Positions 54,339 to 62,381 of a DNA stretch of 64,000 bases are shown piece after piece. The DNA is from Cellvibrio mixtus subsp. mixtus J3-8 (GTDB lineage Bacteria; Pseudomonadota; Gammaproteobacteria; Pseudomonadales; Cellvibrionaceae). The notes below the pieces were generated by a model, which was given only the letters and a program-made list of their open reading frames with translations, was not told the DNA's origin and did not search any database. The stretch is from assembly GCF_000766945.1 (NCBI RefSeq), contig NZ_ALBT01000058.1, forward strand, positions 62,001 to 126,000. Direction: 5' to 3'. Every line of letters starts with the position of its first letter. The stretch's first letter is position 1. Made by a program: the position numbers and the translations under genes.

Positions 54339-55274
54339 CTAAGGGTTGCCGACGTGCACTACGATTTTCCCTACTGCTCGCCCTGATTCGCTTAAAGCTT
54401 GTGCCTTGGCGATATCTGACAGGGCAAATTCGGCCCCGATAATCGGGCGAATTTTTCCGGCGTCTACCAGGGTGGCGAGTTCCTTGAGTACGGCTGCATC
54501 GGGCTTGATAAAGACAAATGCGCTGCGGGCGTTATGGGCTGCGGCCTGTTCTACCGATGGTGGATTTACGATAGAAACCAGTATTCCGTTAGGCTTAAGT
54601 ACTTGCCAGGATTTCTGCTGTATCTCTCCACCCAGGGAATCAAAAACAATATCAACATCCGTTACCATTTTTTCAAATGACTGTGTGCGATAATCAATGA
54701 TTTCATCGGCCCCGAGTGATTTAACCAGTGCACTATTTTTTGCAGAGGTTGTCGCAATAACATAAGCACCACGTGCTTTTGCCAATTGCACCGCGAGTGA
54801 GCCGACGCCGCCGGACGCAGCGTGAATTAAAACACGATCCCCATTTTTTATTCCGGCCGCTTTAATTAATACATCCCACGCGGTAATGCCGGCGAGTGGT
54901 AAAGACGCGGCGCTCGAGTGAGAAATTGTGGCAGGTTTAAACGCAACTTCATTTGCGTCGATGGAAATATACTCGGCATAGGTTCCAGCGCGCAAAATAT
55001 CAGGGCGAGAATAAACTGCATCACCCGGTTTAAATTGGGTAACAGCTTTCCCCACCGATTCCACTACACCGGAAACATCCCAACCTAAAATAATCGGAAA
55101 GTGATAAGGCAGCATTTCTTTGAGGTAGCCTTCGCGAATTTTCCAGTCAACAGGGTTCACCGAGGTGGCTACTACACGTACCAGAACATCATTGTCCCCC
55201 GGTTGCGGCACCGGCGCGTCTTCAACTGTTAATTGATCTTGCCCGCCATATGCATAAATTCTTACCGCTTTCAT
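54339..55274 (-). CDS. Zinc-independent MDR-family NADP oxidoreductase (quinone reductase-like)
   Basis: A 311-residue medium-chain dehydrogenase/reductase. The N-terminal VRVVATSVNPVDWKIREG and the nucleotide motif ASGGVGSLAVQLAKARGA are conserved. The catalytic zinc ligands of alcohol dehydrogenases are missing, as in quinone oxidoreductases. It probably reduces quinones or enones using NADPH. It stands alone; the upstream gap contains nothing certain. Confidence 0.85.
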   Translation of the reverse strand: MKAVRIYAYGGQDQLTVEDAPVPQPGDNDVLVRVVATSVNPVDWKIREGYLKEMLPYHFPIILGWDVSGVVESVGKAVTQFKPGDAVYSRPDILRAGTYAEYISIDANEVAFKPATISHSSAASLPLAGITAWDVLIKAAGIKNGDRVLIHAASGGVGSLAVQLAKARGAYVIATTSAKNSALVKSLGADEIIDYRTQSFEKMVTDVDIVFDSLGGEIQQKSWQVLKPNGILVSIVNPPSVEQAAAHNARSAFVFIKPDAAVLKELATLVDAGKIRPIIGAEFALSDIAKAQALSESGRAVGKIVVHVGNP

Positions 55275-55411
55275 TTTTAATTCCTCGCAATGGATATGTT
55301 GTGTAATAACATCAATTTACATTAGCGGTGATTGTCAATAACGACAAATTGCAATAACAAAAAATAAAATGGAGAACCCTGTTGAGCCAAAAGTTGTTGA
55401 GTCAAAAATAA

Positions 55412-56479
55412 CTACCAGACTTTTCTGGACTTCAAGTGCGCAATCAGCAAATCAGCTACTAACTTGTCATCTTTGGCAGACGGATGATAGTGGCAGCCTT
55501 CATAATCCAGGCCGGTAAAAATAATCGAATCGATGTTTTTCATGCCGGCGGCCTTCACTTGCGCAAGCACTTTTCCAACCTGGTTGGCAATTTCACCTTC
55601 AGCTTTGTCTGATGCCATCAGCACAAATTGTGCTTTGGGATTTTTACGTTGCAAAGCGTTAATAAATTCAACGTATTTATTGATGTAATCTTGCTGCAAT
55701 TCTTCGCGCGTTTTCCAGCGTTCGCCGTTGTTGAGCTTTGTGGAGAAATCATTGGTGCCTAAGCCGATCACAATCACTTGTGGTTGCCAGGTACTGGTGT
55801 AAATGTAGTTGTTGCTGTGCAAGGTAAAAGGATAAAGGCCAATCAAACTTTTATCTGGCGATGTGCCATTGTAATTGCGCACAATACCGAAACCGGATGA
55901 GGCATTGATTTGGTAATCCGCATTGAAATGTTTTGCGGTAATGGGGCCGAAGGAAAGTTGGGAATTGGTTGTCTTGAATAATTCTTCATTATTACATTCG
56001 CGGCTGGGTGAAGTATTGCCGTAACCGACCGTAAATGAATCGCCGATAAATTCAATCTGGCGTTTTCTGTTGGGTAATGCGGCTGGTTTGTCGTCGCTGA
56101 AAAAACCAAGGAAGCGCCCTGTACTGGATTGTGTTTCAGTAATTTTTTCCAGACGCACTTTGTGTGTGCCCGCAGTCAAGCCGGGCACCACATAATCCTG
56201 TACACCAGGTTTATTAATCACAACAGGTGTCCCATCATCCACAATTAATTGGAAAATGTTTTGGTCATCATTAAATTTCAGCGTGAGTGAGTCACCTTTA
56301 AACGCGGTTTCAAAATAAATTGCGGGCCAGGAATATTCGTAGGCTTTGCTGCCATCTGCAACGGTAGTTTCCAATACCCGTCCACCGACATGTGTGGGCA
56401 GTTGTTGTAACCCCGTAGCCATACTGAGTTGTGGAAGTGTCAATGCTGTTAATAGCAGGGCGGTTTTTGTCAGGTTCAT
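55412..56479 (-). CDS. CE2-like secreted acetyl esterase (SGNH fold)
   Basis: A 355-residue exported protein with a signal peptide (cleavage near SMA, residue 21). An N-terminal jelly-roll domain (about 25-130) precedes an SGNH hydrolase with nucleophile Ser148 in FIGDSFTVGYG and GTNDFS at 241-246. The catalytic His is His332 in GCHYHPS. This two-domain layout is typical of carbohydrate esterase family 2, which removes acetyl groups from xylan or mannan. The residue two before the His is His330 and not the Asp often present there. It has no enzyme neighbours for the same glycan. Confidence 0.82.
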   Translation of the reverse strand: MNLTKTALLLTALTLPQLSMATGLQQLPTHVGGRVLETTVADGSKAYEYSWPAIYFETAFKGDSLTLKFNDDQNIFQLIVDDGTPVVINKPGVQDYVVPGLTAGTHKVRLEKITETQSSTGRFLGFFSDDKPAALPNRKRQIEFIGDSFTVGYGNTSPSRECNNEELFKTTNSQLSFGPITAKHFNADYQINASSGFGIVRNYNGTSPDKSLIGLYPFTLHSNNYIYTSTWQPQVIVIGLGTNDFSTKLNNGERWKTREELQQDYINKYVEFINALQRKNPKAQFVLMASDKAEGEIANQVGKVLAQVKAAGMKNIDSIIFTGLDYEGCHYHPSAKDDKLVADLLIAHLKSRKVW

Positions 56480-56540
56480 AGTTATCCTCGAGGTTTGTTG
56501 TTATTAATTTTTTGCGCGTTAATTGTAGCGCGCTATTACG

Positions 56541-56567
56541 AAAATAAAAAACGCCGCAGTTGCGGCG
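56541..56567 (-). terminator. Terminator of the GMC operon
   Basis: CGCCGC and GCGGCG (56552-56567) form a 6-bp stem with loop AGTT; on the minus strand it is followed by TTTTTTATTTT. It separates the operon from the CE2-like gene. Confidence 0.88.
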
Positions 56568-56602
56568 CCTTTTATGCAGTAAAACATTATCTCACAGAAG
56601 AA

Positions 56603-57466
56603 TTATTTGGTTTCCGCAATAATTTTTTGCAAGCCTTTTAATGATGCCTCAACACTTTGCATTGGTGTCAAACCTTCCGGGTAGGATTCTTGTTCAACTA
56701 CCAGCCACAAGGTGCCCCCCACCGTTCTGTTGGCATTAATCAGGGCTTTCCAATCAGTAGTGTCTTTACCGATGATCGGGTCCTCTTTATTGCCTTTTTC
56801 CGGAGCAGATGCTTTGTAATGCGTGGTGATGGTACGGCCCGGGTAGGCTTTTACGAAATCAACCGGATCTTTGCCGGCAACTTCAGTCCAACCCACATCT
56901 TGTTGCAGGATAACGGCGTGCTCGGTATTTTTTCCAATGACATCCCAAGGCGTTTTACCTTTTTCGCCCAGCATTTCCGGCTTGTGGTTGTGATAACCGG
57001 TGTGCATGCCGTGTGGAGCCAGTTTTTTCTGTACAGCTTCGAGATCTGCAGCAACAGCTTTGGCACCTTCCGGTGTAAATGCGCGCTCATCCATTGGAAT
57101 AATTAAATATTTACAGTCAATCGCTTTGTAGAACGCTACGGTCGCGTCGAAATTTTCGGGCGATAATTTATCGAAATGAACGTGCGCGCCCGATGCTTTC
57201 AAACCGGTTTTTTCCAAAAACGCTTTCAACCCTTTTGGATCATTGGCGTAAGGGCCGAAGTTACCGGCAAATTCTACGCCCTGGAAACCCATGGCTTTAA
57301 GTTTTTTCAGTGTGCCTTCAAAGTCTTTGGCAACATCATCTTTAATTGACCAGAGTTGCACACTTAATTGCGGTGATGTTGGTGCAACATCGGCAGCAAA
57401 TGTCGAAATGCTGACGCTGGCAAGTGCTGCCATTGTGATTGCCTTTATTGTTGTAGACAGTTTCAT
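56603..57466 (-). CDS. Periplasmic sugar phosphate isomerase/epimerase-like TIM-barrel protein
   Basis: A 287-residue exported protein with a signal peptide (MKLSTTIKAITMAALASVSI..., cleavage near FAAD). The rest is a xylose-isomerase-like AP endonuclease-2-type barrel with metal-ligand candidates in GVEFAG, GYHNHKPEM, LQQDVGWTE and VVEQESYP. Export rules out a sugar-phosphate substrate in the usual cytosolic sense. In operon with the GMC enzyme it probably acts on a 3-keto-sugar or its glycoside, as proposed for similar periplasmic members. Confidence 0.78.
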   Translation of the reverse strand: MKLSTTIKAITMAALASVSISTFAADVAPTSPQLSVQLWSIKDDVAKDFEGTLKKLKAMGFQGVEFAGNFGPYANDPKGLKAFLEKTGLKASGAHVHFDKLSPENFDATVAFYKAIDCKYLIIPMDERAFTPEGAKAVAADLEAVQKKLAPHGMHTGYHNHKPEMLGEKGKTPWDVIGKNTEHAVILQQDVGWTEVAGKDPVDFVKAYPGRTITTHYKASAPEKGNKEDPIIGKDTTDWKALINANRTVGGTLWLVVEQESYPEGLTPMQSVEASLKGLQKIIAETK

Positions 57467-57526
57467 GGTGAGTTCCTTTGTTAAATGTTTAATAGTGGTT
57501 GTGTCACTGTTTGGGTGTCAGGTTTT

Positions 57527-59266
57527 TTAGATTTTACCTTGCTTTAATTGTGTGACGGCGTAATCCGCTGCGCGCGCAGTCAACGCCATATAGGTCAGCG
57601 ATGGGTTTTGCGATGCACAGGATGCCATGCTGGCACCATCGGTCACGAATAAATTGGGAACATCGTGCGCCTGGTTCCAACCATTGAGTATTGATGTCTT
57701 TGGATCTTTACCCATGCGTGCAGTTCCCATCTCGTGGATAGATAAACCGGGAGCCCATTGGCCTTTCTCTAACGCGCGAATTTCTTTCCTCACTTCTTTC
57801 ACGCCAATAGCTTCCAGAATTTCCGCGCAGGTATCTGCAATATCGTGGAAAATTTTAATATCGTTTTCGCCATAGCTACAATCGATATAAAGTTGCGGCA
57901 TGCCCCATTTGTCTTTCAATGTTGGGTGTAATGAAACCTGGTTTTCGTAGCGTGGTAACATCTCGCCAGAGCCCCCCAAATGGAAATACCAACTGCCGGC
58001 ATTGCGAATGGATTTTTTGAAATCCGCCCCGAAACCATCTTGCTGTGCGAATGCTTCCCATGGTGTACGTTGGGCGCCGCCAGTGAGCATATAACCGCGC
58101 AAAAACTTACTGTTTTTTTCGGTGATATTGCGGAAGGGCGCCATCGCCAAACCGGTTGGACGACGACCGGAATAATATTCCTCTTCAAAACCTTCCACTC
58201 GACCGCTTGCACCGGCAGTGTAAAGGTGATCCATTAAATAGTGACCCAATACACCGGAAGAGTTGGCGATACCATTAGGGAATGTTTCGCTTTTTGAATT
58301 GAGCATAATTTGCGTTGTGCCCAGCGTAGATGCGCACAGGAAAATAACTTTTGCAAAATATTCGCGCGTTTCCATAGTCTCTGAATCAATCACACGTACA
58401 CCGGTAGCGCGATTGGTTTTGGGATCATAAATCACGCTATGCACAATGCTATTGGTCGCGATTTTCAAATTATTGGTTTTCAGTGCAGCGGGCAAGGTTG
58501 AACTTTGCGTGGAAAAATAAGCGCCGAATGAACACCCTTTTTGACATTCATTGCGCGCCTGGCACGGTGCGCGGCCCTGTTCAAGATGGTGTTGTGCCGG
58601 TACAGATAAATGCGCGGTGCGGCCAATAAATAATTTGCGCGTGCTCCATTTGGATTCAATGCGCTTTTTCATTTCTTTTTCCACCGCGTTCATTTCAAAC
58701 GGCGGTAAAAATTTGCTATCCGGTAATGCCGGGTTATTTTCTACCGAGCCGCTGATACCGGCGTGGGTCTCGACATAGTCGTACCACTTTTCAACATCGT
58801 TGTAGCGAATAGGCCAATCAGTACCCTGTCCATCGCGCGCGTTGGCGGTGAAGTCGTATTCACTCCAGCGATAGGATTGGCGGTGCCACAACAGCGATTT
58901 TCCGCCCAGCTGGTTGCCGCGAATCCAGTCGAAGGGTTTATCTTTTGGGGTCGCGTAGGGATAGTCTTTATCGTTGCCAAAAAAATGTTTGGTGGCATCG
59001 TTAAAGGCATAACATTTTTTCTGGATGTAATGCTGTTCTTCAACAACATTGCGCTCGATTTTTCCGCGGAACGGCATCTCCCAGGGCTTAACACCTTCGC
59101 CGACATAATCTTTACGGTGTTCCACCGGGCGACCGCGTTCTACGATGAGGGTCTTCAAACCTTTTTCAGTTAATTCCTTTGCAGCCCAGCCACCGGAAAT
59201 ACCGGAGCCAACCACAATTGCATCAAAAATTTCTTTGGTATTGGTGATATAAACATTGTCGCTCAT
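57527..59266 (-). CDS. GMC-family FAD oxidoreductase, glucoside 3-dehydrogenase/gluconate dehydrogenase-like catalytic subunit
   Basis: A 579-residue flavoprotein. The FAD motif VVGSGISGGWAAKEL is at 18-32. The catalytic histidine lies in SIHEMGTARMG and the partner Asn in CASQNPSLTYMAL. It has no signal peptide; the adjacent Tat-signal subunit probably carries it out as a folded complex. This layout is typical of membrane-associated sugar dehydrogenases that pass electrons to a cytochrome c. Oxidation of a sugar at C3 is the best guess, from the neighbouring TIM-barrel gene. It lies 60 bases before that gene. Confidence 0.85.
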   Translation of the reverse strand: MSDNVYITNTKEIFDAIVVGSGISGGWAAKELTEKGLKTLIVERGRPVEHRKDYVGEGVKPWEMPFRGKIERNVVEEQHYIQKKCYAFNDATKHFFGNDKDYPYATPKDKPFDWIRGNQLGGKSLLWHRQSYRWSEYDFTANARDGQGTDWPIRYNDVEKWYDYVETHAGISGSVENNPALPDSKFLPPFEMNAVEKEMKKRIESKWSTRKLFIGRTAHLSVPAQHHLEQGRAPCQARNECQKGCSFGAYFSTQSSTLPAALKTNNLKIATNSIVHSVIYDPKTNRATGVRVIDSETMETREYFAKVIFLCASTLGTTQIMLNSKSETFPNGIANSSGVLGHYLMDHLYTAGASGRVEGFEEEYYSGRRPTGLAMAPFRNITEKNSKFLRGYMLTGGAQRTPWEAFAQQDGFGADFKKSIRNAGSWYFHLGGSGEMLPRYENQVSLHPTLKDKWGMPQLYIDCSYGENDIKIFHDIADTCAEILEAIGVKEVRKEIRALEKGQWAPGLSIHEMGTARMGKDPKTSILNGWNQAHDVPNLFVTDGASMASCASQNPSLTYMALTARAADYAVTQLKQGKI

Positions 59267-59329
59267 GGAGTTTTCTTCGCAAGAAAGGGTAAATAAAAAG
59301 TGGTAATTAATCGGGCATGCGCAAATTAT

Positions 59330-59968
59330 TTACTGCGGCAGTGCCCAGGCTTTACCAATCTCTTTAAATTTAAAGTTACCTTTGTAACCACCGGGAATGG
59401 CGAGGTAGGCCAGTTCCTGGGTTGCGCCAATTTCCGACGTGTAGTAACCAAACAGCACCAGGGCCTTCAATTGTTTGAAGCCATTGCGGTCAGTCTGGTT
59501 AAAGCCGTTTTTGGCTTGCTCCATGTTGTTGAGTAATTCGGTTTGCTGTTCTTTGGTAAGCAGCAGGAAGGGTTTTTGCGCATTTGCTTGTGCGCTGTCG
59601 TCAATGCGCTTGAGCATAGTGAGCAAATCTTGCTGCTCCTCTTTGCTCGCACAATAAACCACGTAGTGATTAATAAAATCATGGACACCAGCGGCAATTG
59701 CACCGGGAGTATCGGTAGTGGGAATAATGATTTCGCCCAGTTCGCGTACCAGTGCGAGCTGGCTTTTATTGAACAGGGTTTTAGTGCTGCGATTCATATC
59801 CGTCGGCGGTGTTACCACTGCCGCTAATGCCGAGAGTGAACTGGCGGACAATGCCAGGCCACACATCAGGGCTAATTGTTTAATCGCATTACGACGGGAT
59901 TGATCCATTTCCTGTGGTAAATCCAGATCCTCCGCGACCGAGGGGATGAGCTGAGTGGGGTTGTTCAT
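59330..59968 (-). CDS. Gluconate 2-dehydrogenase subunit 3-family protein with Tat signal
   Basis: A 212-residue small subunit. Twin arginines at 25-26 (QSRRNAIKQLALMCG) precede a hydrophobic stretch ending ALA, a Tat signal. The rest (ELGEIIIPTTDTPGAIAAGVHDFINH) is the conserved subunit 3 core. It should fold with the GMC subunit and carry it across the membrane. It is first of three genes. The usual cytochrome c subunit is missing here; another cytochrome elsewhere must take the electrons. Confidence 0.87.
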   Translation of the reverse strand: MNNPTQLIPSVAEDLDLPQEMDQSRRNAIKQLALMCGLALSASSLSALAAVVTPPTDMNRSTKTLFNKSQLALVRELGEIIIPTTDTPGAIAAGVHDFINHYVVYCASKEEQQDLLTMLKRIDDSAQANAQKPFLLLTKEQQTELLNNMEQAKNGFNQTDRNGFKQLKALVLFGYYTSEIGATQELAYLAIPGGYKGNFKFKEIGKAWALPQ

Positions 59969-60339
59969 TAGGAGCCTCTATTTTAAAGCGTCTGTCTTTT
60001 AGCGCGCCTATTTTTTAACGCGCCTATCTTTATTGTTGTGTACCGCTCAATTGCTGTCAGGTGCATGGGCAAACACGGGATATCTGCCCGCTCTTTTTAG
60101 GCGGGCTTGCGCTCAAGTCTAGTAGCCGACATGGTTAAGAGGGGTCAATATTTGTAAATATGGAAACGGTTACTCGCGCTTTTTACGCGAATTTTCGTGA
60201 ACATACTGCGGTTTAGAATGCTTTGGCTGGAGATCACTTTTTGCTTACGCAAAACAGAATAAGGTGCTTACGCAAAACAGCATAAGAGCGTGGGTAATAA
60301 TCAACCTGAAGTAAAATTTTTTGGGGTGGCGATGAGAAC
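59969..60339. other. 371-base intergenic region with hairpin and 23-base tandem repeat
   Basis: It should contain the promoter of the minus-strand GMC operon. GCCCGC/GCGGGC (60086-60091, 60101-60106) form a terminator-like hairpin. A 22-base unit starting TGCTTACGCAAAACAG occurs at 60242-60263 and again at 60265-60286 with one mismatch. GCGCCTA also occurs twice near 60000-60030. No gene is seen. Confidence 0.6.
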
Positions 60340-61089
60340 TCATCCAGCCTGGTGCGATGTTAACCAGCTTGCAAGGTTCGCACTTAACCAGGCGGGATCG
60401 TCCATGGGAATGTCGTGACCGGCTGAGCTGTGGAGTTTGAGCGGCCACTGAAAACGTTGGGCCAGGTCCTCGCTGGCTTTGACCGAAACAAAACCATCTC
60501 CCTGGCTGGCGATGACCAATCCTTTCACGGTGCAACTTGCTTGTGGACGAAAACGTGCGGCAGCAGTGAGCATGGTGATGATAGTCGCGCGTGTTACCGG
60601 GCGCTGCTGTTGGATGCTTAGCCATTGCTGCAAGTGCGCCGCAAAATGTTGACGTTCATTGCTGACTTTGCGTAGCACCAGGCGCTCACGCAATGCGGCA
60701 GGTAATAACAGGGCCATTAAAATAGGTAGCCAAACGCGCGGACGCAATCGCCATTGCAGCGGTTGATCGCCGGCACTGGAGTTAATGAGTGTTACGCTGG
60801 CAAGTTGTTCGGGAAATTGTTGGGCCCAATTGAGTGCGATCATGCCGCCCATGGAAATCCCGACAACATGTACCGGGCCGGTAATTTTTTGCGCGGCAAG
60901 TTGCATGCGCGCGTAGTCAGTCATGGCGGGAATTGAATCCAGTGCAGTTTGGCGATAGCGTGTACCGCAGCCCGGAAAATCGATGCAATGGATTTGATAG
61001 CCCTCGCCCAATGCATTGCGCAATTGTTCGGGGAATTGCATCCAGTGGGCCGCTTCGCGCGCAAGGCCGCGCAATAAAATAACGTGCAT
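60340..61089 (-). CDS. Alpha/beta-fold hydrolase
   Basis: A 249-residue cytosolic hydrolase. The nucleophile elbow is GISMGG with Ser79; the oxyanion region is LLRGLAREAAHW and the late histidine lies in SSAGHDIPMDDP. The family covers esterases, lipases and C-C hydrolases; the substrate is unknown. AAGGAA precedes the start. It lies 28 bases after the M14 peptidase gene and is probably co-transcribed. Confidence 0.83.
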   Translation of the reverse strand: MHVILLRGLAREAAHWMQFPEQLRNALGEGYQIHCIDFPGCGTRYRQTALDSIPAMTDYARMQLAAQKITGPVHVVGISMGGMIALNWAQQFPEQLASVTLINSSAGDQPLQWRLRPRVWLPILMALLLPAALRERLVLRKVSNERQHFAAHLQQWLSIQQQRPVTRATIITMLTAAARFRPQASCTVKGLVIASQGDGFVSVKASEDLAQRFQWPLKLHSSAGHDIPMDDPAWLSANLASWLTSHQAG

Positions 61090-61117
61090 GGATTTTTCCT
61101 TATTATGTTATATGCAG

Positions 61118-62275
61118 TTAGCGAAACCAGAGGCTGTTCGCTGTTTGGCTTAATATCCCGCGTTGCTTTTCATCTGGCAACCAGTTTCGATAATTAAGTG
61201 TGGCGGCGAGCATAAAATCCAGCAGGAGCAGATGGCTGCGCAATACGCGCGCATGGCGATGCTGCATTTGCGGGTTAAATAAGCCGGCCATATTAAAAAT
61301 CTGGCGCGGGCGTTTTTTAATCCAGGCCCAGGAGCCCATCTCCAGCGTTAGCGGTAAAAAATGCGCTTGCTGCTGCGCCCGCGATTGCAAATAAAAATAA
61401 TCCCACAAATCCCCGTGCGATAAATAATGAACCGATTGCGGTTCAAAGACATACGTGTGGTTAGGGTAGGTACGCTCCCATAGCATTTTGAGCGCGACGT
61501 AATCGGCAATATTATGAATCGGTTTTTTGCGATAGGCGTAGGGAAACCAGAGCTGGTCGCGCATGCCGAAACCTGAATGCAAATCCACCACCAATGCAAA
61601 CGGGCGATTTAAAATTCGCGCGTGCATCAATTTTTCCAGCGCAATATTTTCCGCTTCCATAGGCCCGTTTTTACGCCCGCGATACCAGGGTAAAAACGGG
61701 CCCAAACGATGACCGCCACCCAGCAGGGGGACATCACCGTCGGCATTGATGGGCGCATTGCGATTGAGATCGACACCGTTGCCGTTGCTGCGCTGGTTTA
61801 AATACATTCCCACCGGATTCAAAATGGGCATCAACACCAATTGCACTTGTGCGAGTTGTTGTTGCAGGTGTGAATCCCAATTCAATCGCTCCAGCAGGGT
61901 TTGCAGCCAGGCAATTAGTACCTGGCTGCCAATGCGTTCCAGGCCGTGCATGCCGCCGGTTAATAATAATGCAGGAGCGGTGTTGGCGCTGCTGCCGAGG
62001 GTGAGTGAATAGAGTGGGAATTCGCGGTGCCGGGCCTGCAAGGTTAATTCATTGCGCGCGTGAAGGTGTTGCGGATATTGGCGAATCAAGCGCTCAAGTT
62101 GCAAGAGTTCGGGAATTTTTTGTTTGAAGTCGCGGCGTAGTTCGGCGCTGCGCAGGCTGGATTGATCGGGTGTCGATGCAGGTTCCGGTAGCGGGGCTAA
62201 CGCGTCTGTTGATACGTTCGTGGTAGACGGTTCCGCGACAGGATCTGTTATGTAATTGGGTTCATCAGTATTCAT
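61118..62275 (-). CDS. M14-family zinc carboxypeptidase-like protein
   Basis: A 385-residue protein. ATG 62275 is preferred over the TTG at 62293. Zinc ligands are seen in GGMHGLERIG (HxxE) and DLHSGFG, and the general-base Glu in LTLEMGSW. Substrate-binding Arg/Asn are probably in VDLNRNAP. No signal peptide is present, so it acts in the cytosol. Related stand-alone M14 proteins cleave peptidoglycan-type or modified peptides; the substrate here is unknown. It shares an operon with the hydrolase. Confidence 0.82.
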   Translation of the reverse strand: MNTDEPNYITDPVAEPSTTNVSTDALAPLPEPASTPDQSSLRSAELRRDFKQKIPELLQLERLIRQYPQHLHARNELTLQARHREFPLYSLTLGSSANTAPALLLTGGMHGLERIGSQVLIAWLQTLLERLNWDSHLQQQLAQVQLVLMPILNPVGMYLNQRSNGNGVDLNRNAPINADGDVPLLGGGHRLGPFLPWYRGRKNGPMEAENIALEKLMHARILNRPFALVVDLHSGFGMRDQLWFPYAYRKKPIHNIADYVALKMLWERTYPNHTYVFEPQSVHYLSHGDLWDYFYLQSRAQQQAHFLPLTLEMGSWAWIKKRPRQIFNMAGLFNPQMQHRHARVLRSHLLLLDFMLAATLNYRNWLPDEKQRGILSQTANSLWFR

Positions 62276-62381
62276 GTATACCGCCGCTAGCAATGGCTGA
62301 CGAGCTGAGCATAGCGGCTTTTTGTTGTGTGTATTCTTACACTTTTATGAAACCCTGGTTGAGCTGTTAGCGTGGCCTGGT

